From a virus, in IMG/VR virus record IMGVR_UViG_3300000230_000028, positions 1-26,916 of that record: a DNA stretch of 26,916 nucleotides; one strand, written 5' to 3'. The translations under genes were made by a program, and so were the position numbers. Every line of letters begins with the position of its first letter. Within the stretch, counting starts at the first letter, position 1. Shown here piece after piece: positions 4,945 to 10,283 of this stretch. The notes beneath the pieces were generated by a model that saw only the letters and a list, made by a program, of their open reading frames with translations, made no database searches and was not told the DNA's origin.

Positions 4945-4974
4945 CAAAGATAGAAAACTTTATAAATACTGCAA
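4945..4974 (-). promoter_or_regulatory. Bacteroidota-type promoter for the small RNA
   Basis: The minus strand has TTG at 4974-4972, then 19 nt, then TATCTTTG at 4952-4945, matching the TTTG / N~19 / TAnnTTTG pattern except for the first T of the -33 box. The -33 part lies in the last codons of the gene at 4960-5184. No coding gene starts within 130 nt downstream. Confidence 0.6.
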
Positions 4975-5184
4975 GAAGTCTTGTCCTGCTTTTTCTTTTT
5001 CTTTTTCTATCTTCTTAAGTTCTTCTGAAGAATCAATAGGTTCTGTACCTAATGACGTGTTTACAAGTTTAAACTCATCCTCGTTTACTTCAGTATTAAC
5101 TTCAAGTTCTTCTGTAGGAGTACTCCCACTAATATCTACATTATCAGTAGATTCAATTTTAGCTTTAACTTTAGCTTTTTCCAT
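4960..5184 (-). CDS. Small acidic, low-complexity protein
   Basis: 74 aa. It begins with a basic Lys/Ala stretch (MEKAKVKAKIE). Residues ~12-60 are rich in Glu, Thr, Ser and Asp (STPTEELEVNTEVNEDEF) and likely disordered, and the end is a charged helix (EELKKIEKEKEKAGQDFLQYL in part). No domain is recognised. Such proteins may be virion-associated, assembly cofactors or anti-host mimics, and the sequence does not say which. The end of the coding region contains the -33 element of the small-RNA promoter. Confidence 0.6.
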   Translation of the reverse strand: MEKAKVKAKIESTDNVDISGSTPTEELEVNTEVNEDEFKLVNTSLGTEPIDSSEELKKIEKEKEKAGQDFLQYL

Positions 5185-5250
5185 TTTAGTATAGTTTTAA
5201 TAGTTATTAAATAAAGAAAGGCCTAAGAGATAAGGACTTCCTGGATCTTT

Positions 5251-5316
5251 TTAAGCTAAATGGTTAGCATTTCTTGCCACCTTTTTTAGCTCCTTTTTTA
5301 CTGTTACCTTTTTCAT
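5251..5316 (-). CDS. Possible 21-aa basic microprotein
   Basis: ATG at 5316 followed by 21 codons to TAA at 5251-5253. The product begins MKKVTVKKELKKVARN and is strongly basic. It lies in the otherwise empty gap between 5184 and 5389, with an AT-rich leader like that of the neighbouring gene at 5184. It is too short for any statistical support, so it is a tentative call. Confidence 0.3.
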   Translation of the reverse strand: MKKVTVKKELKKVARNANHLA

Positions 5317-5343
5317 TGTAGTATATTAAATTAAAGACTTAAA

Positions 5344-5365
5344 TATACCTAAAAATATAGGTATA
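5344..5365 (-). terminator. AT-rich hairpin after the 5389-7272 gene group
   Basis: Perfect 8-bp inverted repeat TATACCTA (5344-5351) and TAGGTATA (5358-5365) with a 6-nt loop. On the minus strand it is followed by TTTAAGTCTTT. It sits 24 nt beyond the stop at 5389, a plausible but weak terminator for the three-gene group. Confidence 0.45.
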
Positions 5366-5388
5366 ATATACTTTTAGTACTATTTTTA

Positions 5389-5619
5389 TTACTTAAGGAA
5401 GTCTTGGTTTTCAGTTAGTAAAGTTGATAGGTTTGGGTAATATGTAAGGTTTTCCCTTTGGAGTAATACTACTTCTATTGGCCCTAGTAATTTAGTCCCA
5501 TCTGGAGATTCTATTGAGATAATTGTATCTCCATGGAATGATTTAAGTACCGCTTTATTGGAAGGAACTATGTCCGAACCTAAGTGGAATAAGCTGTTTG
5601 CATCTTTATAAAATAACAT
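5389..5619 (-). CDS. Stand-alone FYK-domain protein, copy 3
   Basis: 76 aa, a single domain recognisably paralogous to the 5659-5898 gene and to the first ~77 residues of the 5902-7272 gene. Shared positions include FYK at the start, IVP around residues 17-19, LKSFHGD, GPIEVVLLQRE, then TYYPNLSTLLTENQDFL. The pattern of alternating strands suggests a small beta-sandwich or beta-barrel. It contains no enzyme motif. By context it is a stand-alone version of the attachment or oligomerisation module of the large adhesin. No name is known to me for the domain. Confidence 0.75.
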   Translation of the reverse strand: MLFYKDANSLFHLGSDIVPSNKAVLKSFHGDTIISIESPDGTKLLGPIEVVLLQRENLTYYPNLSTLLTENQDFLK

Positions 5620-5658
5620 AGTTGTATGATTTATGGTTTAGGTATTAATCATTTTATT

Positions 5659-5898
5659 TTATATGGAACTTGGTAGAAAAAAGTCTTTATTAGTTGAGAT
5701 AATCTCATCAGAGTTTGAGTAAAAACTTCCATCCTGTTTCTTAACTAAGCTGGATTCTATTGGTCCAGCCATTATTGTACCATTTAGTAAAGTAAACGCT
5801 ATTTTATCTCCAGGATAAACTTTAAGCACCATAGAAGTATGAGGAACTATCATAGTGTCTAATATAAATATTCCGTATGAGTTTTTATAAAATTTCAT
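5659..5898 (-). CDS. Stand-alone FYK-domain protein, copy 2
   Basis: 79 aa, the middle of three tandem paralogues. It shares FYKN-x-x-G near the start, IVP, VLKVYPGDKI, GPIESSLVKKQDGSFY and ISTNKDFF with its neighbours. The upstream adhesin gene stops 3 nt before its ATG, and a ~39-nt gap precedes the next copy, so the three are almost certainly co-transcribed. Retention of the same conserved residues in all copies argues that each is functional. Whether it assembles with the adhesin (as a hetero-oligomer) or competes with it is unknown. Confidence 0.75.
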   Translation of the reverse strand: MKFYKNSYGIFILDTMIVPHTSMVLKVYPGDKIAFTLLNGTIMAGPIESSLVKKQDGSFYSNSDEIISTNKDFFLPSSI

Positions 5899-5901
5899 AA
5901 T

Positions 5902-7272
5902 TTAAGTTTTTATGGTTACACGACTTATACCTACTTCTCCACCTTCTTTAGTAAATTTTGTTGTATCAGGGGAATCCCCAATTATATCAGCAGTTACCGC
6001 ATTTGTTTCCCAGTTAAGATGTTTAATCCCTAAGTAAGTATTAGGTAATCCGAAAGCTACCCCTGATCCTGGAGGGTAGTAACCGATGAACTCAAAGTTA
6101 GGAATTACGGGATAAGCGAAGGTATACTTTTGTATTTCTTCTGGGCTTATGCAGATTGGCATTATAGAGCCTATAAATACATTTGGGTCTACTTCTCGTA
6201 GTGAGATTGAGTCAAAACTACATTTTCCTCCTACTCCTGCAGTCCCTGCATAAAAATTTAGAGAAGCTGTAGAACTTCCTGTATCTATCAATATATTGAA
6301 TATATTAATTGAGTTAGGGGTAAGTGGTACTTCAATAGAGGCTGCTCCAGATAAGGATACATAAGGCTCTCCTCGTTCCCAATCTCCTATAGTAACTGTA
6401 ATCTCATAAGTTTTTCCTGCTATAACCGTTTTATTTATTTGGGCCATAAAGTTATTAGTAACTGTATTCCCATAAACTTTTCCATTTGCCCAGCTATACC
6501 CAGTTTGTAATACCCACCCAGAAGTGTTAATATCAAAATTACCATTGTTAATCATTTCATTTCCTAAGTATTTACTTATTCTTTTATAATATGCAGCTCC
6601 TATTGTTAGTTCATAGGGTTCTATATCATTTGAGGTAGATCCCCAAAAAGCTGGAAAGTCTGTAGCTACTACTATTGCATTGTTTTTATTTTCGCCTATA
6701 TCCCAAATTGTAGACCCTTGTCCATGGTTAAATATTAATGAGGTTCCATCTGAAAAAGTAATACTTATTAAATATCCTATAGTTACATTAATCCTTTGAT
6801 CACTTATTTTTGTTGGTACTGAAGTTCCTATGTATGAGATAATTGTTGCCCCATTTAAGTTGTCAAAGGTTAAGTAAGTAGTACCATTAAAAGTACCTAC
6901 TTGCATAGTATTAATCTTTACATCATTTCCATTCCCAGTTTTATCCAAGAAGTAGAATTTACCATCAAGTTTCACTTCAGGTATAGTCCCAAATATATCT
7001 TGTACAAAGGTTTCTACTGGAATCCCTTTCCCATCTGGCCCCATAAAGAAATCAATATTCTCTGTAATAAAGCCTGTTACGGATAGATAGTAACTACCAT
7101 CTTCACGTTGTAAAAACAGTATCCTTATTGGCGGCATTATAACAGAGAAGTCTACTGAAGATCTGAGTTCTATTGCAGTTAAATCTCGATACACTTTCAG
7201 TATGGATTTACCAGGAGATACATAGTTGTCCCCTATCTTGTATAACCCATCAGTATTTTTATAAAAGTCCAT
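5902..7272 (-). CDS. Putative receptor-binding adhesin with carbohydrate-binding-like domain
   Basis: 456 aa. Residues 1-77 are the FYK domain shared with the two following genes (MDFYKNTDGLYKIG; FLQREDGSYY; ITENIDFF). A short MGPDGKGIP linker leads to a beta-rich LamG/concanavalin-like stretch (residues ~105-215) containing DKTGNGNDVKI, the usual opening of such domains. Residues ~241-361 resemble carbohydrate-binding jelly-roll modules of the CBM4/9 type: NNGNFDINTSGW, a conserved internal TYEITVTIG strand, and FDSISLREV at the end. The C-terminal ~90 residues are unassigned. It is likely an extracellular or virion-borne glycan binder, encoded on the strand opposite to the virion operon. 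It is the first gene after the leftward promoter at 7290-7297. Confidence 0.75.
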   Translation of the reverse strand: MDFYKNTDGLYKIGDNYVSPGKSILKVYRDLTAIELRSSVDFSVIMPPIRILFLQREDGSYYLSVTGFITENIDFFMGPDGKGIPVETFVQDIFGTIPEVKLDGKFYFLDKTGNGNDVKINTMQVGTFNGTTYLTFDNLNGATIISYIGTSVPTKISDQRINVTIGYLISITFSDGTSLIFNHGQGSTIWDIGENKNNAIVVATDFPAFWGSTSNDIEPYELTIGAAYYKRISKYLGNEMINNGNFDINTSGWVLQTGYSWANGKVYGNTVTNNFMAQINKTVIAGKTYEITVTIGDWERGEPYVSLSGAASIEVPLTPNSINIFNILIDTGSSTASLNFYAGTAGVGGKCSFDSISLREVDPNVFIGSIMPICISPEEIQKYTFAYPVIPNFEFIGYYPPGSGVAFGLPNTYLGIKHLNWETNAVTADIIGDSPDTTKFTKEGGEVGISRVTIKT

Positions 7273-7289
7273 AGAATAAAATATTTAAT

Positions 7290-7297
7290 CAAAGATA
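7290..7297 (-). promoter_or_regulatory. Leftward -7 box for the adhesin group
   Basis: The minus strand reads TATCTTTG, an exact TAnnTTTG match, 18 nt upstream of the ATG at 7272. A convincing -33 element is not seen. It forms the leftward half of a divergent promoter region with 7392-7421. Confidence 0.6.
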
Positions 7298-7391
7298 CTA
7301 CTTTTTATATAAACATATAGGAATTAGATATATTTGAAGTTTAGCTTATATACTCGATTTTCTTTATTATTTAAAATATTACTTAAAAAGA

Positions 7392-7421
7392 TTTGGTTTT
7401 TATAATTTATAAGTATATTTG
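7392..7421 (+). promoter_or_regulatory. Rightward promoter at the head of the virion arm
   Basis: TTTG at 7392-7395, then 18 nt, then TATATTTG at 7414-7421: the full Bacteroidota -33/-7 pattern. The first ATG of the rightward arm is at 7438, implying a leader of about 10 nt. This is the best promoter match in the window. Confidence 0.75.
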
Positions 7422-7437
7422 TATAAAAAATATAAAC

Positions 7438-7743
7438 ATGGATACCCCATTTGTTAAACTATATATTGGAAATCTTAATGTAATAACTAAGCTCTCTCCT
7501 ACTGCAAAGAATACGCTATTAGGGATGTTGTACTATCTGGATGAAGATAATACTATTGATATTAGTATTCACCGAAGAGAACAAATGCTGCATTTACTGG
7601 ACATAAAGAAGCAAACTTTGGCTAATGGACTTGTTGAATTACAGAAAGCTGGAGTTATCAGTAGGATAGGGCAAAGTTATTACATGTTAGTTCCCTCATT
7701 TATAGAAAAACCAAAAGATAATGATTATAAACTTGAAAGTTAA
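7438..7743 (+). CDS. Winged-helix DNA-binding protein (RepL-like pattern)
   Basis: 101 aa from the ATG at 7438; the frame is open further upstream, but that part lies inside the promoter. The order of elements is that of a compact winged-helix domain: a helix LSPTAKNTLLGMLYYLDED, the strand-helix ISIHRREQMLHLLDI, the recognition-helix region KKQTLANGLVELQKAGVISR, and a beta wing IGQSYYMLVPSF. The same order and the ISR-x-G-x-x-Y-M-L ending are found in replication or transcription regulators of the RepL/plasmid-initiator type in Bacteroidota. As first gene behind a strong promoter it is a good candidate for the regulator of the late arm. Target unknown. Confidence 0.75.
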   Translation: MDTPFVKLYIGNLNVITKLSPTAKNTLLGMLYYLDEDNTIDISIHRREQMLHLLDIKKQTLANGLVELQKAGVISRIGQSYYMLVPSFIEKPKDNDYKLES

Positions 7744-8080
7744 GGATAGTCGAGAAGCCGTTACTATGTACTTAAAGTTACTGCACATGTTCCATAAGCT
7801 TACGGATAAGGAGATGCATTTAACTGTCGAGCTTATACTTGCTTATCTTGAATATTTAGAAGTGTATAAGAGTAAAGAAGCTGCTGTTAAACTCTATCTT
7901 GAGCGTGAAAGTAGAATAAAGATATGTACTTATCTAGAGATTAAAGACCAACAGATATTTAGCAATTATTTAACAGTCTTGAAAAAGAAGAAAGTGCTAG
8001 AGCCAACTATGGCTATTAATCCTGTACTTATTCCCAATATGGAAGATGTAAGTATAGCTGTAAATATGAAGTATGAATAA
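7721..8080 (+). CDS. Second winged-helix-like protein
   Basis: 119 aa. It overlaps the preceding gene by 23 nt if started at 7721; an in-frame ATG at 7766 (MYLKLLHMF) is an alternative. The sequence has the wording of a phage DNA-binding family: LTDKEMHLTVELILAYLEY, then IKICTYLEIKDQQIFSNYL, then TVLKKKKVLEPTMAINPVLI, i.e. helix, recognition helix, and the L-K-K-K-x-V-L turn that precedes the wing. It is probably a partner or paralogue of the preceding winged-helix protein. It overlaps the next gene by 8 nt, so translation of the three is coupled. Confidence 0.7.
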   Translation: MIINLKVKDSREAVTMYLKLLHMFHKLTDKEMHLTVELILAYLEYLEVYKSKEAAVKLYLERESRIKICTYLEIKDQQIFSNYLTVLKKKKVLEPTMAINPVLIPNMEDVSIAVNMKYE

Positions 8081-8393
8081 TAGGAATGTAACTAAGGATA
8101 GTGTACTTGAAAGATTAGTTAATGAAACTGCAAAAGAGTTAGGGTATAGTCAGGAAACTGTATGGAAAGTATATAATCACTTCTATAATTTTATCTATAC
8201 AATGATGACACAAGACTCTCTTAGGCATGTAGTTAAGGAGGAAAAACGAAAGAGATGTGTAAATATATTAATCCCAGGGTTCGGTAGATTTAATAATATA
8301 TTTGGTAAAATATATAAGACAAAAGGAGCAAAAGAAGAATTTCACATAAAACGAGCAAATGAAAACAGAAACTTTAAAAAGTCAGAATCTTAG
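8073..8393 (+). CDS. HU/IHF-like DNA-bending protein
   Basis: 106 aa, basic. It has the HU/IHF layout: two N-terminal helices (VLERLVNETAKELGYSQETV and the following VYNHFYNFIYTMM), then the hallmark strand-turn VNILIPGFGRFNN (residues ~65-77), and a short basic C-terminal arm. The GFGRF turn corresponds to GFGTF at the base of the DNA-clasping arm in HU. The arm itself is shorter than in host HU. Small IHF/HU-like proteins are a conserved component of crAss-like genomes. It probably bends or compacts phage DNA, during late transcription or packaging. Start chosen by the 8-nt overlap with the upstream gene. Confidence 0.8.
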   Translation: MNNRNVTKDSVLERLVNETAKELGYSQETVWKVYNHFYNFIYTMMTQDSLRHVVKEEKRKRCVNILIPGFGRFNNIFGKIYKTKGAKEEFHIKRANENRNFKKSES

Positions 8394-8736
8394 ACAGGAA
8401 AAGTCTATTAGTTATCCTAAAGTAGTATTATTCTATGACCATATTTTAACTACTGCTTTTACAAGAGATGTTACAAAGTCTGGAATTATAATGTCGGATA
8501 ACAAGGGAAACATTGAAACAAGACAAACAGTAGTAGCTGTCGGTCCTGGTGCTGCGGTAACAGTAGGGGACGAAGTAGAAATTGATCCTAGTCGTTTTCA
8601 GGTAAAAATGCAGAAAGCGAAGTATGATATTGGGCCTGATACATCTGTGATTCAGGTTCCAATAGAATTTATTGATGAGATACCTTATTTATTTATGAGT
8701 ACTCGTGAGCTCAAGTACAGGTATATTAAGGTATGA
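8359..8736 (+). CDS. GroES-like co-chaperonin
   Basis: 125 aa. Residues ~20-78 follow the GroES (Cpn10) plan: a first strand KVVLFYDHILTTAF in place of the usual DRVLV, a mobile-loop segment TKSGIIMSDN that keeps a hydrophobic IIM tripeptide for docking on GroEL, then TVVAVGPGAAVTVGDEVEI, which is the classic VVAVGPG...VGD-x-V core. A ~35-residue insertion then precedes a final strand pair (IPYLFMSTRELKYRY). It probably works with the host GroEL to fold phage proteins such as the capsid protein, as T4 gp31 does. It overlaps the HU-like gene by 35 nt and shares ATGA with the next gene. Confidence 0.75.
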   Translation: MKTETLKSQNLRQEKSISYPKVVLFYDHILTTAFTRDVTKSGIIMSDNKGNIETRQTVVAVGPGAAVTVGDEVEIDPSRFQVKMQKAKYDIGPDTSVIQVPIEFIDEIPYLFMSTRELKYRYIKV

Positions 8737-9260
8737 AAAATCTCTTTAGTGTAAACTCTGAAGGAGCTGTAGAAGCCTTGCCACAAGCCTGGCTTTTTCA
8801 GCCTTTTGCAAATATCAGGGCTAAGTACTCGGAGTCTGCCATAGCTTCAGTAGAACTTGGCCTTGTATATTTTGCTGCTGATTATAGAAGTAACTTTTTA
8901 TCTGTATCTAATATACAAGATCGTGTATTAAGAATACAGAAGGATTTATATGCTCAGAGAAAGCTAAAGATTGATGAAGTTACTTATGAAGCTATTAAGT
9001 TTTATCAGAAGGAACAAGATGATGTTAATATCAGGCTGATAAAAGCTGTTAGTTCTGCTGTAGAGAAAGCTATTATTACCATTGAGGTGTCTGATATGGA
9101 TACTTTAGATGATATTAAATTGTTGTCTGATATAGCTGCTAAACTTCCTGGGATGATGCAGAATTTAGCAGAGTTAGAGAAGTTTGTTAAGAAAGGTACT
9201 CAACTTGAAGAAGGAGTTGTAGGTTCAGGACAGAAAAGTTTATATGAAGATCATGGATAA
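8733..9260 (+). CDS. Conserved terminase-proximal phage protein
   Basis: 175 aa. The first half matches a family common next to packaging genes in Bacteroidota and Firmicutes phages: PQAWLFQPFANIRAKY (family: P-x-ALLI-P-x-F-x-x-I), then VELGLVYFAADYRSNF (family: L-x-Y-I-Y-F-M-x-DY-x-S-P-Y) and DRVLRIQKDLY. The second half is two long helices ending in an acidic coil (MMQNLAELEKFVKKG). No enzymatic motif. It is probably a virion or packaging accessory. ATGA overlap with the GroES-like gene indicates translational coupling, and it also overlaps the next gene. Confidence 0.7.
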   Translation: MKNLFSVNSEGAVEALPQAWLFQPFANIRAKYSESAIASVELGLVYFAADYRSNFLSVSNIQDRVLRIQKDLYAQRKLKIDEVTYEAIKFYQKEQDDVNIRLIKAVSSAVEKAIITIEVSDMDTLDDIKLLSDIAAKLPGMMQNLAELEKFVKKGTQLEEGVVGSGQKSLYEDHG

Positions 9261-9657
9261 ATTTGTAGTAACTAAATCTTTTGAGATACCATTATACTTT
9301 GGTAGACTAGCAATATTATTTGCAGACTCTGATATAACTATTGCAGATTATTATAAAGATTGTGAGGATAACTGGAAACTTAAATATGGGCATACTTATA
9401 GAGTAAATGAGGAGGTTGATGGGAAATCTACTCGTGCATATTTAGTAGCTTTTCATTTAAAGAACTCGTATAGTAATTTAACACATGGAGTAATATCCCA
9501 TGAGGCATTACATGCTGTTAATATGATTTTAGATTTTGCAGGAGTAGAGCCTTGTGATAAAAGTGAGGAAGCTTATGCTTATTTAATGACTTGGGTTGTA
9601 GACTCTATATATTCAGTAATTAAGTCAGACAAGTTTATTGAGTCTAATATATTCTAA
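9253..9657 (+). CDS. Putative zincin-type metallopeptidase
   Basis: 134 aa from the ATG at 9253 (MDKFVVTK); an in-frame ATG at 9244 adds three residues. A HEALH sequence in VISHEALHAV (residues ~90-99) is a canonical HExxH zinc site. About 20 residues later, EEAYAYLMTWVVD supplies the downstream glutamate that is the third ligand in gluzincins. The domain is small, like other phage-encoded stand-alone zincins. It could trim a virion protein (capsid maturation is proteolytic in many phages) or act on a host protein; neither is proven. It overlaps the upstream gene by 8 nt, and its 3' end overlaps the convergent amidase by 33 bp. Confidence 0.65.
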   Translation: MDKFVVTKSFEIPLYFGRLAILFADSDITIADYYKDCEDNWKLKYGHTYRVNEEVDGKSTRAYLVAFHLKNSYSNLTHGVISHEALHAVNMILDFAGVEPCDKSEEAYAYLMTWVVDSIYSVIKSDKFIESNIF

Positions 9658-10212
9658 TATCCCTTTTACATGTAAATCTATTATCCTATCCTTACCCTCT
9701 TTTGATAGTAGTATTTTACAGTCTTCCCATGTATCCATGAATAGGTTCTCAGTTAATACTGCTGGACATTTTGTATTTTTTAATAGGTAAAAATCTGCTT
9801 CTTTATCTGGGTCCCCATCATTCTCGTCTATCCTCATACGTATTTCAGGTAGTACTTTATGCGCTTCTACAAATATGCATGTAGCTAGTTCATCACTCTT
9901 AGTTTTGCCTTTTGATGTGAATATTTCCCAACCAGTTCCTCCTCCAGCATTAGCGTGTACTGATATTAAGAAGGCACTATTATCGTATTTATGTATATTA
10001 TTTGCTCTCTTAACTCTATTCTCAAGAGATACATCTATTTCTTCTGGAACTAGTTTTATAATCGGTGTACCCATCTTTTCCATTCTAAAGTAAATACCAT
10101 CCACAATTTCCCTATTGAATTTCCATTCTATAAGTTGTTGCCCTGTTTTCCATATTGGAGAACGTTTTCCTGGGGTGTCTATACCATGCCCATTATCTAA
10201 GATAATTACCAT
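9625..10212 (-). CDS. N-acetylmuramoyl-L-alanine amidase (Amidase_3 family)
   Basis: 195 aa from the ATG at 10212 (MVIILDNGHG); a GTG-initiated frame six codons longer starts at 10230, but its first base is also the last base of the promoter box. It cleaves the bond between MurNAc and L-Ala of peptidoglycan. The zinc-site blocks of the family are in order: the first His in DNGHGIDTPGKRSP, a Glu-containing helix EWKFNREIVDGI, SVHANAGGGTGWEIF with the second His, and PAVLTENLFM with the catalytic Glu near the end. There is no signal peptide or membrane segment, so release needs a holin or it acts as a virion enzyme. It is a single leftward gene set into the rightward virion arm, with its own promoter. 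Confidence 0.9.
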   Translation of the reverse strand: MVIILDNGHGIDTPGKRSPIWKTGQQLIEWKFNREIVDGIYFRMEKMGTPIIKLVPEEIDVSLENRVKRANNIHKYDNSAFLISVHANAGGGTGWEIFTSKGKTKSDELATCIFVEAHKVLPEIRMRIDENDGDPDKEADFYLLKNTKCPAVLTENLFMDTWEDCKILLSKEGKDRIIDLHVKGILEYIRLNKLV

Positions 10213-10229
10213 ATTTTTAGATTTATACA

Positions 10230-10237
10230 CAAATATA
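10230..10237 (-). promoter_or_regulatory. Leftward -7 box for the amidase gene
   Basis: The minus strand reads TATATTTG, 17 nt before the ATG at 10212, giving a leader of roughly 10 nt. It rules against the upstream GTG start. It is paired back to back with the box at 10258-10265. Confidence 0.65.
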
Positions 10238-10257
10238 CAATTTTCAGTTAAATAATA

Positions 10258-10265
10258 TATCTTTG
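10258..10265 (+). promoter_or_regulatory. Rightward -7 box for the terminase gene
   Basis: TATCTTTG, an exact TAnnTTTG match, 18 nt before the ATG at 10284. Only 20 bp separate it from the leftward amidase box, so one regulator bound here could control both directions. No clear -33 element. Confidence 0.65.
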
Positions 10266-10283
10266 TAAATAAAATACGTTTAT

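Noticed and set aside
7393-7437. Longer N-terminus for the first winged-helix protein
   Set aside because: The added 15 codons coincide with the -33/-7 promoter and have no homologous wording.
10213-10230. Upstream GTG start for the amidase
   Set aside because: The GTG begins at the last base of the leftward -7 box and would precede the expected transcript start; the ATG at 10212 begins directly at the family's first strand.
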